From the NCBI GenBank assembly GCA_963576565.1, contig OY755038.1, forward strand, positions 206,619,013 through 206,683,012: a stretch of DNA of 64,000 bases, in the 5' to 3' direction. The position numbers and the translations under genes are program-made. The DNA comes from Aspidapion aeneum. Taxonomy: Eukaryota > Arthropoda > Insecta > Coleoptera > Brentidae. Positions within the stretch are counted from its first letter, which is position 1, and each line of letters begins with the position of its first letter. The notes below the pieces were generated by a model. The model saw only the letters and a program-made list of their open reading frames with translations. It was not told the origin of the DNA and did not search any database. Shown here in pieces: positions 12,036-22,273 of this stretch.

Positions 12036-12879
12036 ATAAAAATATTTAAATACCTACTTATAAAACTTTTAATATTTTTTAAATATTCCTAGACCTTTAG
12101 ATGTGCATTTGACACAATTTTCCTCCAATTTCTTCATTAAGTTTTACGTTCTCATAAAAACAGTCCTTACCTCTTGTTGTAGAAAAGTACTATGCCAGCC
12201 TTATTAACTTTCTCCTCTAGAGGGGAAACATGAGAATTACTAACGAGTTCACCATATACCTAATAGCCAAAAATAAAACAGGCCTTTTCTATACACGGAA
12301 CGAAAAAAGTCCATAATATCGTTGTTTGATAGACATAATATCAATGAATTTGTTCATTGATTTTATTGACTTTTAGCCAATTAACAGAATATAATGAACT
12401 TGTTTATTGTGTTAATATTTTGTACATTGAATCAATGTTTTATCGTTCATCGGCTACCGTAAATTTTAATTTTTTCTGTGTATGGATTATCCAGTTACTG
12501 CGCATGCGGCAAATTCAAAAAATTGTGATTTTGTTTATAACTTTTTTGTAACCTTTAGAAGCTGAAAATTTATCAAATTACAGATTGAATTTGCAGTCTT
12601 TCTGAAAATAATTATGCATGTGGCAGGGTGTTTACGTATATTTCAACCAAGATCTACTGCGCTTATTAAAAGAACTAGAAAAAGAGTTCAAACATGCGCA
12701 CTTTAGTTATTGTTGGGGCAAAATAACTAAACTTCACTTTTTCATTTCTTTTCGCCAGTTTTTTAGCCCATTATGTATATGGAGTACACATGAAACATAA
12801 GACGTATTACAAAGTTGCAAAGTTGAAGGAGTTCTGGTTTTTGCCCGAGAGCGGGACCTCATAACGGGAATAGAATACT
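12036..12879. other. gene-free stretch
   Basis: AT-rich, with short chance ORFs only. No domain, RNA gene or clear repeat boundary was recognised. Confidence 0.4.
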
Positions 12880-13048
12880 GCCGGGCTTCATGAAAACGCC
12901 GTATCTACATAAAAAGTATTTTTTGAGGAATCGATATTTGAGTATACTAATTCGATCCTTATTTTTAAAGATTGTTAAGATTGTTTGTTGGTTTTTGGTG
13001 TTGTACATCCAGTAAGCCTGACACATTAGTCACTTCTCGCAATAAAGG

Positions 13049-13258
13049 CAGGCAGTAATTGTGCTTGGCTATATTTTGACAGTTTTACATTGTAGACTGA
13101 CAGCTGATCTTTCAAAATTGACATAAAAAAGTCCAATTTATTAATAAGGCTGTATTTGTTTTGATTCTTGTAATACAAAAAGGCCTAATATTGACAGAAC
13201 AGCGGTTATATTATAATTTGAAACTGTCAAAATACTACCTGGCACTAATTACTGCCTG
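13049..13258. mobile_element. MITE with CAGGCAGTAATT termini
   Basis: The left terminus CAGGCAGTAATTGTGC ... TATTTTGACAG is inverted at the right as CTGTCAAAATACTACC ... ACTAATTACTGCCTG. Arms are about 35 bp with mismatches. A diverged left part also occurs at about 9984-10075. No coding capacity. Flanking CAATAA words occur on both sides of both copies, so the true ends may lie a little further out. Confidence 0.6.
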
Positions 13259-13625
13259 ACTTAATTGCAATAAGTCCCTTTTATGAATATAACTGCTCTA
13301 TAGTCCCAACATTCAGAGAATTTTAAAATTCCCGTAAGAAATTTTAGATGAAAATGACGTATATACGTTACCTATTTTGTTATATTTTGTACTAATAAAG
13401 CCTAATTACAAGGCAGATTTAAAACTTAATTATAAAAACAGTAAAACATAATTAAATGCGTCAAAGTTTTAAACTAAATTGCAAAGTGAATACACAGAAA
13501 AAACAAAATGTACGGTGTACTGTATTTTTTAGCCGATAAACAAAAATACATTGATTTAATGTACACAAACATTAATACAACAAACATGAATACAATAAAT
13601 TTCATTTGTTAAAAGTCCATCTGCC

Positions 13626-13948
13626 AGGGTAGCTATTCTGAGTCTTGAACGATGTGACCATCCACATCACACGCTTTGGCCAATAGCAAACTCTGAGCAC
13701 TCGCGTGTTGTGCGAAATGACTTGTCTCGACCAATGGCATAGTCGCCCGCTCTTCAGAGTTAGTGAATTTTACGCGTTTGAAGTGAAATCTGTTCTCCTG
13801 CCCCATACCGACTGAACGTTTATTGCTTGCGCAATGGAGGTCTTTTCGCATAGCACGTGACGGCTCGGAGCTAATTTAAAGCTTGTCATTGGCCAAAGCA
13901 TGTGATGGGAACTATCACATCGTTCAAGACCCAGAATAGTTACCCAGG
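13626..13948. mobile_element. MITE with long arms, nested
   Basis: The left arm starts CCAGGGTAGCTATTCTGAGT and continues CTTGAACGATGTGA ... CACGCTTTGGCCAAT. The right arm is its inverse: ATTGGCCAAAGCATGTG ... TCACATCGTTCAAGACCC ... AGTTACCCAGG. Arms match over at least 60 bp. The reading frame across it (13851-13633, minus) is a by-product of the inverted repeat. Confidence 0.75.
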
Positions 13949-14921
13949 GGAGATACCTTTTTGAGTTGCAAGAAATATTCTTCTATTAATTTTCTATAGA
14001 AAAGGCCATAAACTGAAAAACGCAAAATTGTTGGTTACGGCGTTTTCATTAAGCACGGCAGAATAAGTAAATTCAAAGTTGGAATAAGTTCAGGTAATGC
14101 GAGACTTATTATTAAAGTTGTTATGGAGGGAAATCTAGCTATGGTAGTTTAAGTATAATGAAATGGAGAAAATCACTTCGAGTAAAATTTCAATTGGTTT
14201 GAGAACTCTAATTGGGCCATCGACGTCGTTTTGTCACAGGGTTGTCAATTTTAATATTATTGTTGTCCTGACACAGAAAAAACAAAATGCAAATCACGTA
14301 TTGTAGGACATAAACACCATTTTACTAAGATCTTTAAATTTAGCTTAGCACTTAGACCAAGGTCTAGTACTAAAGTCTATAAATTTGATACCGACTGGTT
14401 TAAGTGTATTTTTTTAATACTTACAGGACAAATTACTGCAAAGATTTGGTTTACGCTAACGTGCAATAGCACAATTCTTAGTGAGTTTTAACAAAAATTC
14501 AAATTAACTTTAAAAATAAAGAAAAACTTAAACACAACACAACACAAAAAATTTGTTACGAAATATTTGGAAACTTAGTCCGTGCAGTCGTAGGATTCTG
14601 GTTAGAAATACTCTCAAATTGTAGTACCAGCCCTGAGGGGTGATTCGAAAAATAGTAGAAATAATCCATGACTGATAAAAAACATTATATCAAAAAATTT
14701 TCAAAGCTAAATAATACATAAGTAATTTAAACCTATATCTAAATGCATTACCGTATTAAATACGTATCAATATTTAAATACTGTAAAAAGCACAAAATAT
14801 ATATTAGAATCCGTTTTTAATTACACATCCACCAAAACAATCGAACATCGGTTTATTCATCGGTAACTGGTCTAAAAAATTAACATGTAAAATATAGCGG
14901 ACAGCTGACACTGACTACACC

Positions 14922-15450
14922 GTTTTTATTCGACATATCCTAGTGACGTTCGGAGGTTTAAATATGGCTACCATTTTTAAACCAAAATATTATATTATTT
15001 TTATTTATTTCTAACCATTGTGAGGAAATAATGTCTTTGTTACAACGAAAAAAGATGACCCATATCGCAAGGTATTTATGAACAATTTATATAAATATTA
15101 AAAACTATTACATTCACTGCGAAAATAAGTTAAACCTTCAACCAAAATGTAGACTTGGGATTGTAGGACTTAGCACTGTAGACCCTTTAGTAAATACTGG
15201 TGTAGAAGTCTTACTACTTACACCGTTTTTATTTGACATCTACTAGTAATGTTTAGGGGTTTAAATATGGCTACCACTGTTAAACGAAATATTCTATTAT
15301 TTTTATTTATTTTAAAGTTTTGTGCGGATATAATGACATTGTAACAATGAAAAAAGGTGGCCTATAATATGGTAAAATATTTATGAACAATTTTAAAGAC
15401 TCTAGTACTTTAGCATTTTAGACCCTTTAGTAAATGCTGATGTAAAAGTT
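14922..15450 (+). repeat. tandem duplication, about 295 bp units
   Basis: Units starting near 14922 and 15217 share ACACCGTTTTTATT, GACATMYWCTAGT, GTTTAAATATGGCTACCA, TATTTTTATTTATTT and GGTATTTATGAACAATTT-like words. Each unit is followed by a TAGACCCTTTAGTAAAT segment (about 15180 and 15419). Degenerate, non-coding. Confidence 0.7.
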
Positions 15451-16004
15451 TCCTTCTTTGTTGTTTTCATGCTGTTTGCATGCATAATTGTTTTTATAGC
15501 ACATATCTGTACTGGCCTATAAAGCACCACGTGTAAAAAAAACTTTTTTAAACACTAGTATTTTTTAATCAGAAAATTCAATAGAGGAATTCCTTCAATA
15601 AGTTTTCTTAGTCTATCAATTCTAATATAAAACTAAGAAAAACGAAGAAACTTTCTAAACAAAGTTTGCACAAGAAAGTTAAAAGTACCTGCGTATTATT
15701 CAAACTCAAAGATAGACGACCGTGCATAGCGTTAGGGGATGAAACCTAAATGTAATTTAAAGTAGGAATGGAAAAGGAAAATTGCTTTTCTCTCACCAAA
15801 ACACGTTAAAGCCATTTCAAACAATTTAGCAACTTTTATAAAAGTCGAATAAGTGGTTTAGGAATTATGAAGAAGAAGTACTCTTAGAATGGATAAATGA
15901 ATAGTATGAACTTTTGCCAGATTTGATTTATTTATTCGTCTCATTTTTGGATTTAAAATAGTGAAATTTAATACATTTGATACATAAAAGAACTAGAGTA
16001 AAAC
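15451..16004. other. gene-free stretch
   Basis: AT-rich sequence with no feature I can support. Confidence 0.35.
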
Positions 16005-16600
16005 CAAGGCCAACAAAAAAATACAGGCGACGAAAAAATCAGCTGTTCTCAGGGGGCTGACTTTTACATTGGGTCTTATGGGAGGTCAGACGTTTTTTTA
16101 TGATATTTTCAAAATGGCACTACAGATTTCCGCGAAATTTCAGTGAAATATTCTCAGACACCATCCCGATATTCCACCAAACTTTTGTAAGGATGCAATA
16201 TGATTAAAATGATCTTCAAGATTTAGCATTCCTTATTTTTAATTCGAATTACCCGCCATGTACCGCATGTCAACTATTATATTTGACTTTGTCATCTGTG
16301 TTTGTCACATTCGCTTCTGCTTTAAATTTAATTTAAGTGTGAGCTAATGAAGCGGCTCTGAAAAATTAAGGATTACTATACATAACAAAATTGTTCTGCA
16401 AGAATATAGTAAAAACAATCTCAAAACCGGCTTTATTTAAAAAAAAATCAAATGTTCATAAACCGTCCGTCATTCCAACTTCAATATTTTAAAGACAATC
16501 AGCATTGTCGTGAAGTGACCATCAAAAAAAAAGCTCCCGATGTGACGTCAACAAAGCGGAGGATCGTGGCCCGGCCGTTTTGATAGCCCTGGTAAAACAG
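16005..16600 (+). repeat. dispersed repeat, about 600 bp (copy 1)
   Basis: This is the inverted counterpart of 52718-53330. Shared segments in order: AGGCCAACA, AATCAGCTGTTCTC, CATTGGGTCTTATGGGAGGT, AATATTCTCAGACACCAT, ATTTAGCAT, GACTTTGTCATCTGTG, GCTTCTGCTTTAAA, GTGTGAGCTAATGAAGCGGC, TTAAGGATTACTATACAT, CATTCTAACTTCAATATTTT-like, TGACGTCAACAAAG, GGATCGTGGCCC and TTTTGATAGCCCTG. No transposase was seen. Long, colinear and reasonably conserved, so probably a young non-autonomous element whose class I could not decide. Confidence 0.8.
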
Positions 16601-17199
16601 TCAGACAAAATACTAAAAACTTTTCGTCAGTCTGTCTCTATGTAAACCTATGAAAAATAAGTTTCTCTTACTTAAACTTCTTCATTCTGTCTACAAATTA
16701 CAATGGAAATTAAATTAAATTTAAATATCCGACTAGACCGAAAGTTTCCATTATTAAGCAGTCAATTTTGTCGTATAATTTTGGGGAAGGTTCGAATTTC
16801 ATTTTAATTTAAAACAACCTAAAATCTCTTTTATCAATACATCTCTTGAAACCTTACATCCGTGTGCTATACAGGGTCGCCAATTAAAAAAGTCTCACTT
16901 CCAAAATCTTCTCAATGTGTCATCAAATTTTCTTTCTTGGTGACTATTTCTCATTAGATATTTTTTCGTCATCGTCGTCGTTTTTTGACAAAGTGCAATA
17001 ATTATTTTTCGTTCTTTAATTTTACCCCTGGTTTGGAATCTTTTGCCTTTTAGTTAAAACTGAAAATGGTGGAGATTACCACTTTTGGTACTGGACCCCT
17101 CATATTGGCAACAATTTCTCTCTTTGTGTAGCCCAAATACGTTATAGCATAAATACATTGTCAAAGAATCGAAAAGTGAAGCACTCATAGCTGGCTTTG

Positions 17200-17355
17200 G
17201 AAACAATTACAAATTTAAATTCGCTTACGCGAATTTTCAAGTGCGCATGCGTGTTTTGTCATGTAGACACACAGCTGCTGTACGGGTGGAGGCCATATTG
17301 ACATTTTGCGGCGTTTTGCGTTTGTCGTGTAAAATTATGTTTTTTTTCCGTGAAA
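17200..17355 (+). promoter_or_regulatory. putative promoter / 5'UTR of the THAP-like gene
   Basis: Directly before the THAP ATG the DNA becomes locally rich in CG dinucleotides (GCTTACGCGAATTTTC, GTGCGCATGCGTGTT, GCGGCGTTTTGCGTTTGTCG), unlike the AT-rich surroundings. The pattern fits a housekeeping-type promoter with a short leader. No TATA box was placed with confidence. The function is inferred from position and composition only. Confidence 0.4.
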
Positions 17356-17432
17356 ATGGGAAATAATGCACGTAAAACATGTGCGGTTTGTCGAAAAATG
17401 TCCGGGAGAAGTAAGGGAGTGCGATTCCATAG
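17356..17432 (+). CDS. putative first coding exon of a THAP-domain protein
   Basis: The ATG at 17356 opens a 25-codon exon that ends in CAT AG|GTAACT, a usable splice donor. The peptide starts MGNNARKTCAVCRKMSG and continues RSKGVRFH. It fits the start of a THAP zinc finger (C2CH type: Cys-x2-Cys, then about 10 residues later the FHR(F)P motif), a DNA-binding domain found in many animal proteins and in P-element transposases. The exon ends at the FHR codon, where the domain would continue with FP in the next exon. I could not find that exon downstream, so this may be a gene with a long first intron, a gene partly lost, or a domesticated-transposon remnant. The CG-rich leader favours a real, expressed gene. 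Confidence 0.55.
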
Positions 17433-17919
17433 GTAACTACTTGTATTTCTCTTTATAATTTGTTAATAAAGTTAAGAGTGGTTTATAGATGCCATTAAAC
17501 ACTCTTCATGGTGTCCCCAATAAATATGCACAATTAGTTTTAAAAAAACTACAATTTTAATCCACAATTTGATAAGTTTTCACCCAATCAACTAGTTTGT
17601 ATAAAAAAATAATAGACATAACCCTAAACATTTGACAATTGTCAAATAATGCAGTGACGTAACGGAGTATGTTCCAAAATCACCAAAACTGACGCATGCG
17701 CAGTAACCAAAATCCTGTCTTCCCAAAAAAGGAATATTAACAATTAAATAGGGGTCCTGGCTTCAAGCATCGCGTGTGAGAATGCATGGGTATGCCCCAT
17801 ATTTATGCAACATATTTGGTGTAGCCAAAAAATTGAAAATATCAAATCTAAACACACGTAAGTAATACTTTGTAGACAACTGAGCCCTGAAGGGGAGAAA
17901 ACTAGAGATATCCCAAAAA
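17433..17919. other. presumed first intron of the THAP-like gene; nothing else seen
   Basis: AT-rich sequence with no second THAP exon that I can identify. It runs up to the repeat element starting at 17920. Confidence 0.3.
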
Positions 17920-18636
17920 ATACTCTGCCAATCTATGGGCACCTAAGCTCACACTAGGTACTATAGTTATAGTGTGAGCTAATATAATCAAAAACTAAAA
18001 TATATTTTATTCAACTCCAGACTCAACGAAAGGTAGTTTGATACCACACAAGCCATGTTTTGACTTAAACTCAAATTTTTTTAATCTACCCCCCACCCTT
18101 TAAAAAAAACTAAAATGTATTTTGTTTAACTCCAGACTCAATTACCTTTCGTTTGATATCACACACGCCATATTTTCACTTAAACTCTAATTTTTGACAT
18201 CTACCCCCACCCTTTTTTTAAAAATAAACTAAAATTCATTTTTTTTAACTCCAGACTTAATTACCTTTCGTTTGATATCACACACGCCATATTTTCACAT
18301 AAACTCTAATTTTTGGAATCTACCCCCACCCTTTTATTTGGCTTGCGTTCGGTGGATTTTGTTCATTTTTAAATGGGACCATCACGGCCCAAGACCCAAC
18401 TTAGGTACCAAATTTCATTAAAATCGGACAAGCGGTTTTTGAGTTATGCGGGTTGGTCGTTACAGACAGACATACAGACAGACATACAGACAGACAGACA
18501 GCAAAACAAAAAAGTTTCAAAATCATCTGAAACGCAAAGATATATAAAAATTTTTGAAATCGGAGCAACTTTTTTTTTCTCGAAAAAATTAGGATCACCA
18601 TAGCTCACACTACTTATAGTAGTAGTGTGAGCTAAA
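17920..18636 (+). mobile_element. palindrome-ended repeat element, copy 1
   Basis: The element starts ATACTCTGCCAAT and has an AGCTCACACTA ... TAGTGTGAGCT palindrome at each end (about 17949-17983 and 18602-18633). Between them are three tandem units of about 117 bp, with TTAACTCCAGACT ... ACCTTTCGTTTGATA ... CACACGCCATATTTTCAC and a poly-CCCCC word. Then come a GGTACCAAATTTCATTAAAA block and a (CAGA/CATACAGA)n microsatellite near 18462-18505. Copies lie at 22791-23496 and, inverted, at 44058-44811. Hairpin ends plus internal tandem repeats and a microsatellite resemble non-autonomous Helentron-like elements, but that class is only inferred. Confidence 0.75.
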
Positions 18637-18726
18637 ATAACCCCAAAGTTAAATTCGCCCCGTCTGGGGAAAAGTATATTAAACTAAAAACAAAGGAAAA
18701 AAATCGGCAACACGCCAGAAGCTTAC

Positions 18727-18988
18727 CTTCTTTCATTTAACAACAGTTCCAAAATTTCACTGGCGGCCGCGGCCTTTTCTTGTGGCTGGAATTTCGGTCT
18801 TCAACACAAAAACACGTGTGACTTCTTTCAGTTTTTTTGTCGGAAGTGATTTCTTCATTCCCCTGTCAAACACAGGGTGGCGCTTCAAAATGATCAGATG
18901 ATCAAAAAGAAAATTTTCAACACAGAGAGAAATTATCACCTGATCGGAATTTTTCCCAAACAAGGGACTTTCTTTTTTAAAGTTTTTG
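18727..18988 (-). pseudogene. possible exon of an unrecognised gene, with a one-base frameshift
   Basis: On the minus strand a pyrimidine-rich tract ending CTTTCAG precedes an open frame from 18988. It encodes KNFKKESPLFGKNSDQV and continues through SLCVENFLFDH, LKRHPVFDRGMKK and VFVLKTEIPATRK, then meets a stop. Dropping one A from the AAAA run at about 18773-18776 leads instead into an AAAASEILELLLNERR segment, ending at a consensus donor (AAG|GTAAGC, exon end 18727). Coherent protein-like sequence with matching splice signals on both sides suggests a real exon, now frameshifted or affected by a sequence error. I do not recognise a domain. There is no ATG at the start, so it would be an internal exon. 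It could also be part of an unknown transposon. Confidence 0.3.
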
Positions 18989-19722
18989 CTGAAAGCCCAA
19001 AAATATCAAAACAAACTTTAAGGTTAGGTTTTCGAAAAAATTCAAAATAAAACAAAAAAACAAAAAAAACTGGCAGCATTAAACACTTTGTGTTAGAACA
19101 TGTTTAATGTTCGAAAGTGTTATGTATGCAGATATAATGTTTCTAAGAGAATTTTGTGACATTTAATAAAATTTTGAAAGCTTGGTAAAAAATAAAAATA
19201 TATATTTTGAAAATATTTAAAAATTTACTCAAAAATTTAAGAATTTTTAAATTTTTTAAAATTTTTTGAAGAAATATTGGAATTTTTGAAAAATATTTGG
19301 AATTTTACGAATTTAAAAAAAACTTTCAGAACTTTTTGATATTTCACATTTTTTCGTCAAGTTTTATCGCATGGCGCGTCCTCTCATGTTGTCCTAAGCT
19401 TTATTGTTCTAGGGACGTCAATCGGCTATTACACTTGTGTTAAGACGCTCGCTACTATCATGGGTTGATCGTGGGTAAATAAATTAACAGTGTGTTTTGG
19501 AACGCCACTGAAAGCATCGGCAAACCATGAAACTCAATTCGTATGTGAATTTGCATGAATTGAAAAGTTTTAAGCTGATTTCATTCCCATCTATTTCATG
19601 CCACTCCAACTTATATCGTATTGAAAACTCGTAAGAAGCTTTTGAGTGGGTTTTCCAAAGGTACTTATACAGGATGTCCCACAAAGAAGTAAGAGAGAAC
19701 AATAATGATTAAATTTGTTAAC

Positions 19723-20490
19723 CAAAAGTTTTCGTGGCTAAGCGGTAAAAAATAACGGTTTTTTGATTCTCTTATATTTTTCCGTGGGTAGCTTGAAAGC
19801 TTAACCTTCAGAACACTGCTTGGTCAATGTGACACCCTTGCTCTAAATTAGGTATACGGTTTTGTCTCTCACCTTACGTTTCTAGTGAGAAAACTAAATC
19901 ATGTACTTCGCAAGAAGCGCCAACTGTCGAAACACGAGAGAAACTAAAACAGCAACAGGCGAGTAAATCTGCAATATCATCGATCGATGAAAGAGAGAAT
20001 CCATCACGCGACCTACGACACATTGTCTTCGAGCTACCCACGGAAAAATGCGAGAGAAACAAAAAACTTATTTTTACCATATACGTAATATTCCAATACT
20101 CCGTGTTACCCATTTACACAATGGTTGGCGTTTGATGCAAACATTCAGAAATAAAGATACGAAAAATGCACAGATCCCAAATTTACATAGATAGAGTTTT
20201 TGTCAACTTTACGCCGATGTGTGAAACCAACAGAAACAACTACTCCGAGGGAAAATACCCCTACTGGCATTGAATTATACTGATGGTTTGATTTTGAATC
20301 TCTCTTTTAGTCGATATTTTCATCGATCGATAACATAGCAGTTTCACTCGCCTGCTGCTGTTTGAGTTTCTCTCGTATTTCGTCAGAGAGCGCTTCTTGC
20401 GGAGTGCATGATTTGGTTTTCTCACTAGAAAGACATTACGCTTTCGAGCTACCCACAGAAAAATACGAGAGAAACAAAAGACTTTTACAT
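19723..20490. mobile_element. TIR element of the CCGTGGGTAGC family
   Basis: The left arm (19723 on) reads TTTTCGTGGCTAAGCGG ... TTCTCTTATATTTTTCCGTG ... GGTAGCTTGAAAGC. The right arm ends GCTTTCGAGCTACCCAC ... AAAATACGAGAGAAACAAAA, its inverse. The inner parts (TTCTAGTGAGAAAACTAAA ... AGAAGCGCCAACTG and its inverse at about 20370-20430) also match. Single-arm or shorter relatives occur at 28205-28460, 32418-32590 and 53890-54170. It contains, at about 20080-20220, a fragment homologous to the right end of the element at 60017-61751. No coding capacity was seen. Confidence 0.65.
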
Positions 20491-21052
20491 AAATTTGTCG
20501 TCGCTAATGCAAAACTGCTAAATTTCATTAAATTTGGATACAAGATGGTGACCGTAGATATTTTGAATTTTGATTCAGCATCTGATAAGAGCTTGTAATA
20601 GCGCAACTTTTTTCTCATTTAACCCTTTCGATACTGTGGGGGCCTTTCGGCCCCGCAGAACAATTCTTGCTTACTGATAGGTTTTAAAAGCCCCGAAATA
20701 GCTCGTATATGACTACTATCAGTAGCTTACAGCTCACATTGATGCACCATTTTATGCGCATGGAAACAGGTGGTTAAACATAACCTCAAAGTGTGTTTAT
20801 TGCCGCGATTACAGGTGATTGCATGTGTTTATCGTGTATCTTGGTGTAAATTTAAAATTTGATAGAGTGTAACGTTCCAAAGCTGACCTCTGATTGTGTA
20901 CAAAGACCGTGTAAGTAAAATTATAAATTATTGTTTGAGGTAAACAAAGATAATTAGCAGTGATTTTTTGTGGGGCCTTTTTGTCCCATTAGTACTTTTC
21001 GTCGGGTACAAAATGTCCCTTCAGTAATATAAGTCTATTTTGTTACAGAGCC

Positions 21053-22273
21053 ATGATTCGTCGGCGTGGCATCCTTTCACAGGCAGAACTTGAAGAGGAA
21101 GCTCTGAGAGCGCTGAGTGATTTGGAAAATGACCCGTTTGAGGGCTCTGATGAGTCAGATTATGATCCCGATTCAGACAGCGGTGAAAGTAGTGACTCTG
21201 GAGAAAAATAAATATCCAAGTGTAAATACCAAGCCGACGGAAGTAGACAGCGGTGAAAGTAGTGACTCTGGAGAAAAATAAATATCCAAATGTTTACTTA
21301 GCTCACGGATATGGCTGTACGTTGGTGATGTCTAACAACAGAGTACCATCTTTATCAAATTATTGGTCTAATAATGAATCTCTTTGCAACCGAGTTATAA
21401 AAGAAGCAATTGGACGAGACAGGTGCATATTTCTTTTGTCAAAGCTGTATTTTGCTTACCCTGAAAAACCTGCCAATTGTTCCAAGACTTACTATATTGA
21501 TGACGTTGTCCAATGTCTAAAAATGAGATTCCAAAAATCAATAGATGAAACAATGGTCAAGTTCAAAGGCCGTTCCTCTTTGAAACAATATATGCCGTTG
21601 AAACCGATGAAAAGAGGAATCAAAATATGGCAAAGATGCGATTCGATGACAGGATACATATACAACTTCATTCCAGCTTTCTTGTCATCAAGAGCTCAGG
21701 TACGATGGCAGTAAAGTGAAAAAATACTAAAGACGTTTTGGTGATGTCAAATGAACCACTGTGGGAGTCACAAAAAGACGACTAAAGAATGGAGAAAAAA
21801 ATGAAATTTCCTGTTCTGATGCAGTAACATTCTACAATAAATACATGGGAGGTGTTGATCTAGCTGATCAAAAAATATCCATATACTATTTGGATAGACA
21901 ATATGCAAAGTGGTGGAGAAAGGTATTCTTCAAATTACTCATGGCTGCAGTAATAAATTCATGGATAATGTTTTCCGAAATAAAGAATAAAAAAACTTCC
22001 CTACTGCACATCCTTGTTCCGTTAGCTAAACAGCTGATTTCTTTAGGAAAGTCACGTGCTACAGTCAAACGCCGTGTTAGTGGACGATCTGGAAGAGACA
22101 CAAAAAGAAGAAAAATGATGGTGAATGTTGGAGATCATCTTCCGACTCAAATGCCAAAAAGACGAAGATGTCGCAATTGTTCAGATCAGAAAAAGGAAAG
22201 CCGCCCGATGACCATGTGCATTACTTGCCAGTTGCCCTTATGCAAAAAATGTTTCGTTCCGTTTCATTCCTAA
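21053..22273 (+). pseudogene. piggyBac-like transposase, broken
   Basis: Three readable pieces. (1) ATG at 21053: MIRRRGILSQAELEEEALRA and an acidic tail EGSDESDYDPDSDSG, typical of the transposase N terminus, stopping after about 52 codons. A block of about 46 bp, GACAGCGGTGAAAGTAGTGA and onward, is duplicated at 21175-21222 and 21247-21294, shifting the frame. (2) 21310-21714: NRVPSLSNYWS, then CLKMRFQKSIDETMVKFKGR (first catalytic Asp region) and LKPMKRGIKIWQRCDSMTGY. (3) 21761-22273: VTFYNKYMGGVDLADQ (last catalytic Asp region), a basic stretch, and a C-terminal Cys-rich zinc-binding tail (CRNC ... CITC ... CKKCF). The part holding the second catalytic Asp, between pieces 2 and 3, is deleted. 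Inactive by these breaks. Confidence 0.9.
21175..21294 (+). repeat. 46-bp-class duplication inside the transposase
   Basis: A block starting GACAGCGGTGAAAGTAGTGA and ending AAAATAAATATCCAA occurs at 21175 and again at 21247, separated by GTAAATACCAAGCCGACGGA-like sequence. It introduces the in-frame TAA after the acidic N-terminal segment. It looks like a replication-slippage or repair junction at the edge of the internal deletion. Confidence 0.8.

Larger units (their letters stand above)
12880..14066. mobile_element. TIR element (about 1.2 kb) with nested MITEs
   Basis: The left end reads ACTGCCGGGCTTCATGAAAA then CGCCGTA. The right end reads TACGGCGTTTTCATTAAGCA then CGGCAGAAT. The two are inverted copies over about 28 bp. 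A compact relative with the same arms lies at 59007-59085. Inside are two further inverted-repeat elements (13049-13258 and 13626-13948). No transposase is recognised, so it is probably non-autonomous. Confidence 0.65.
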
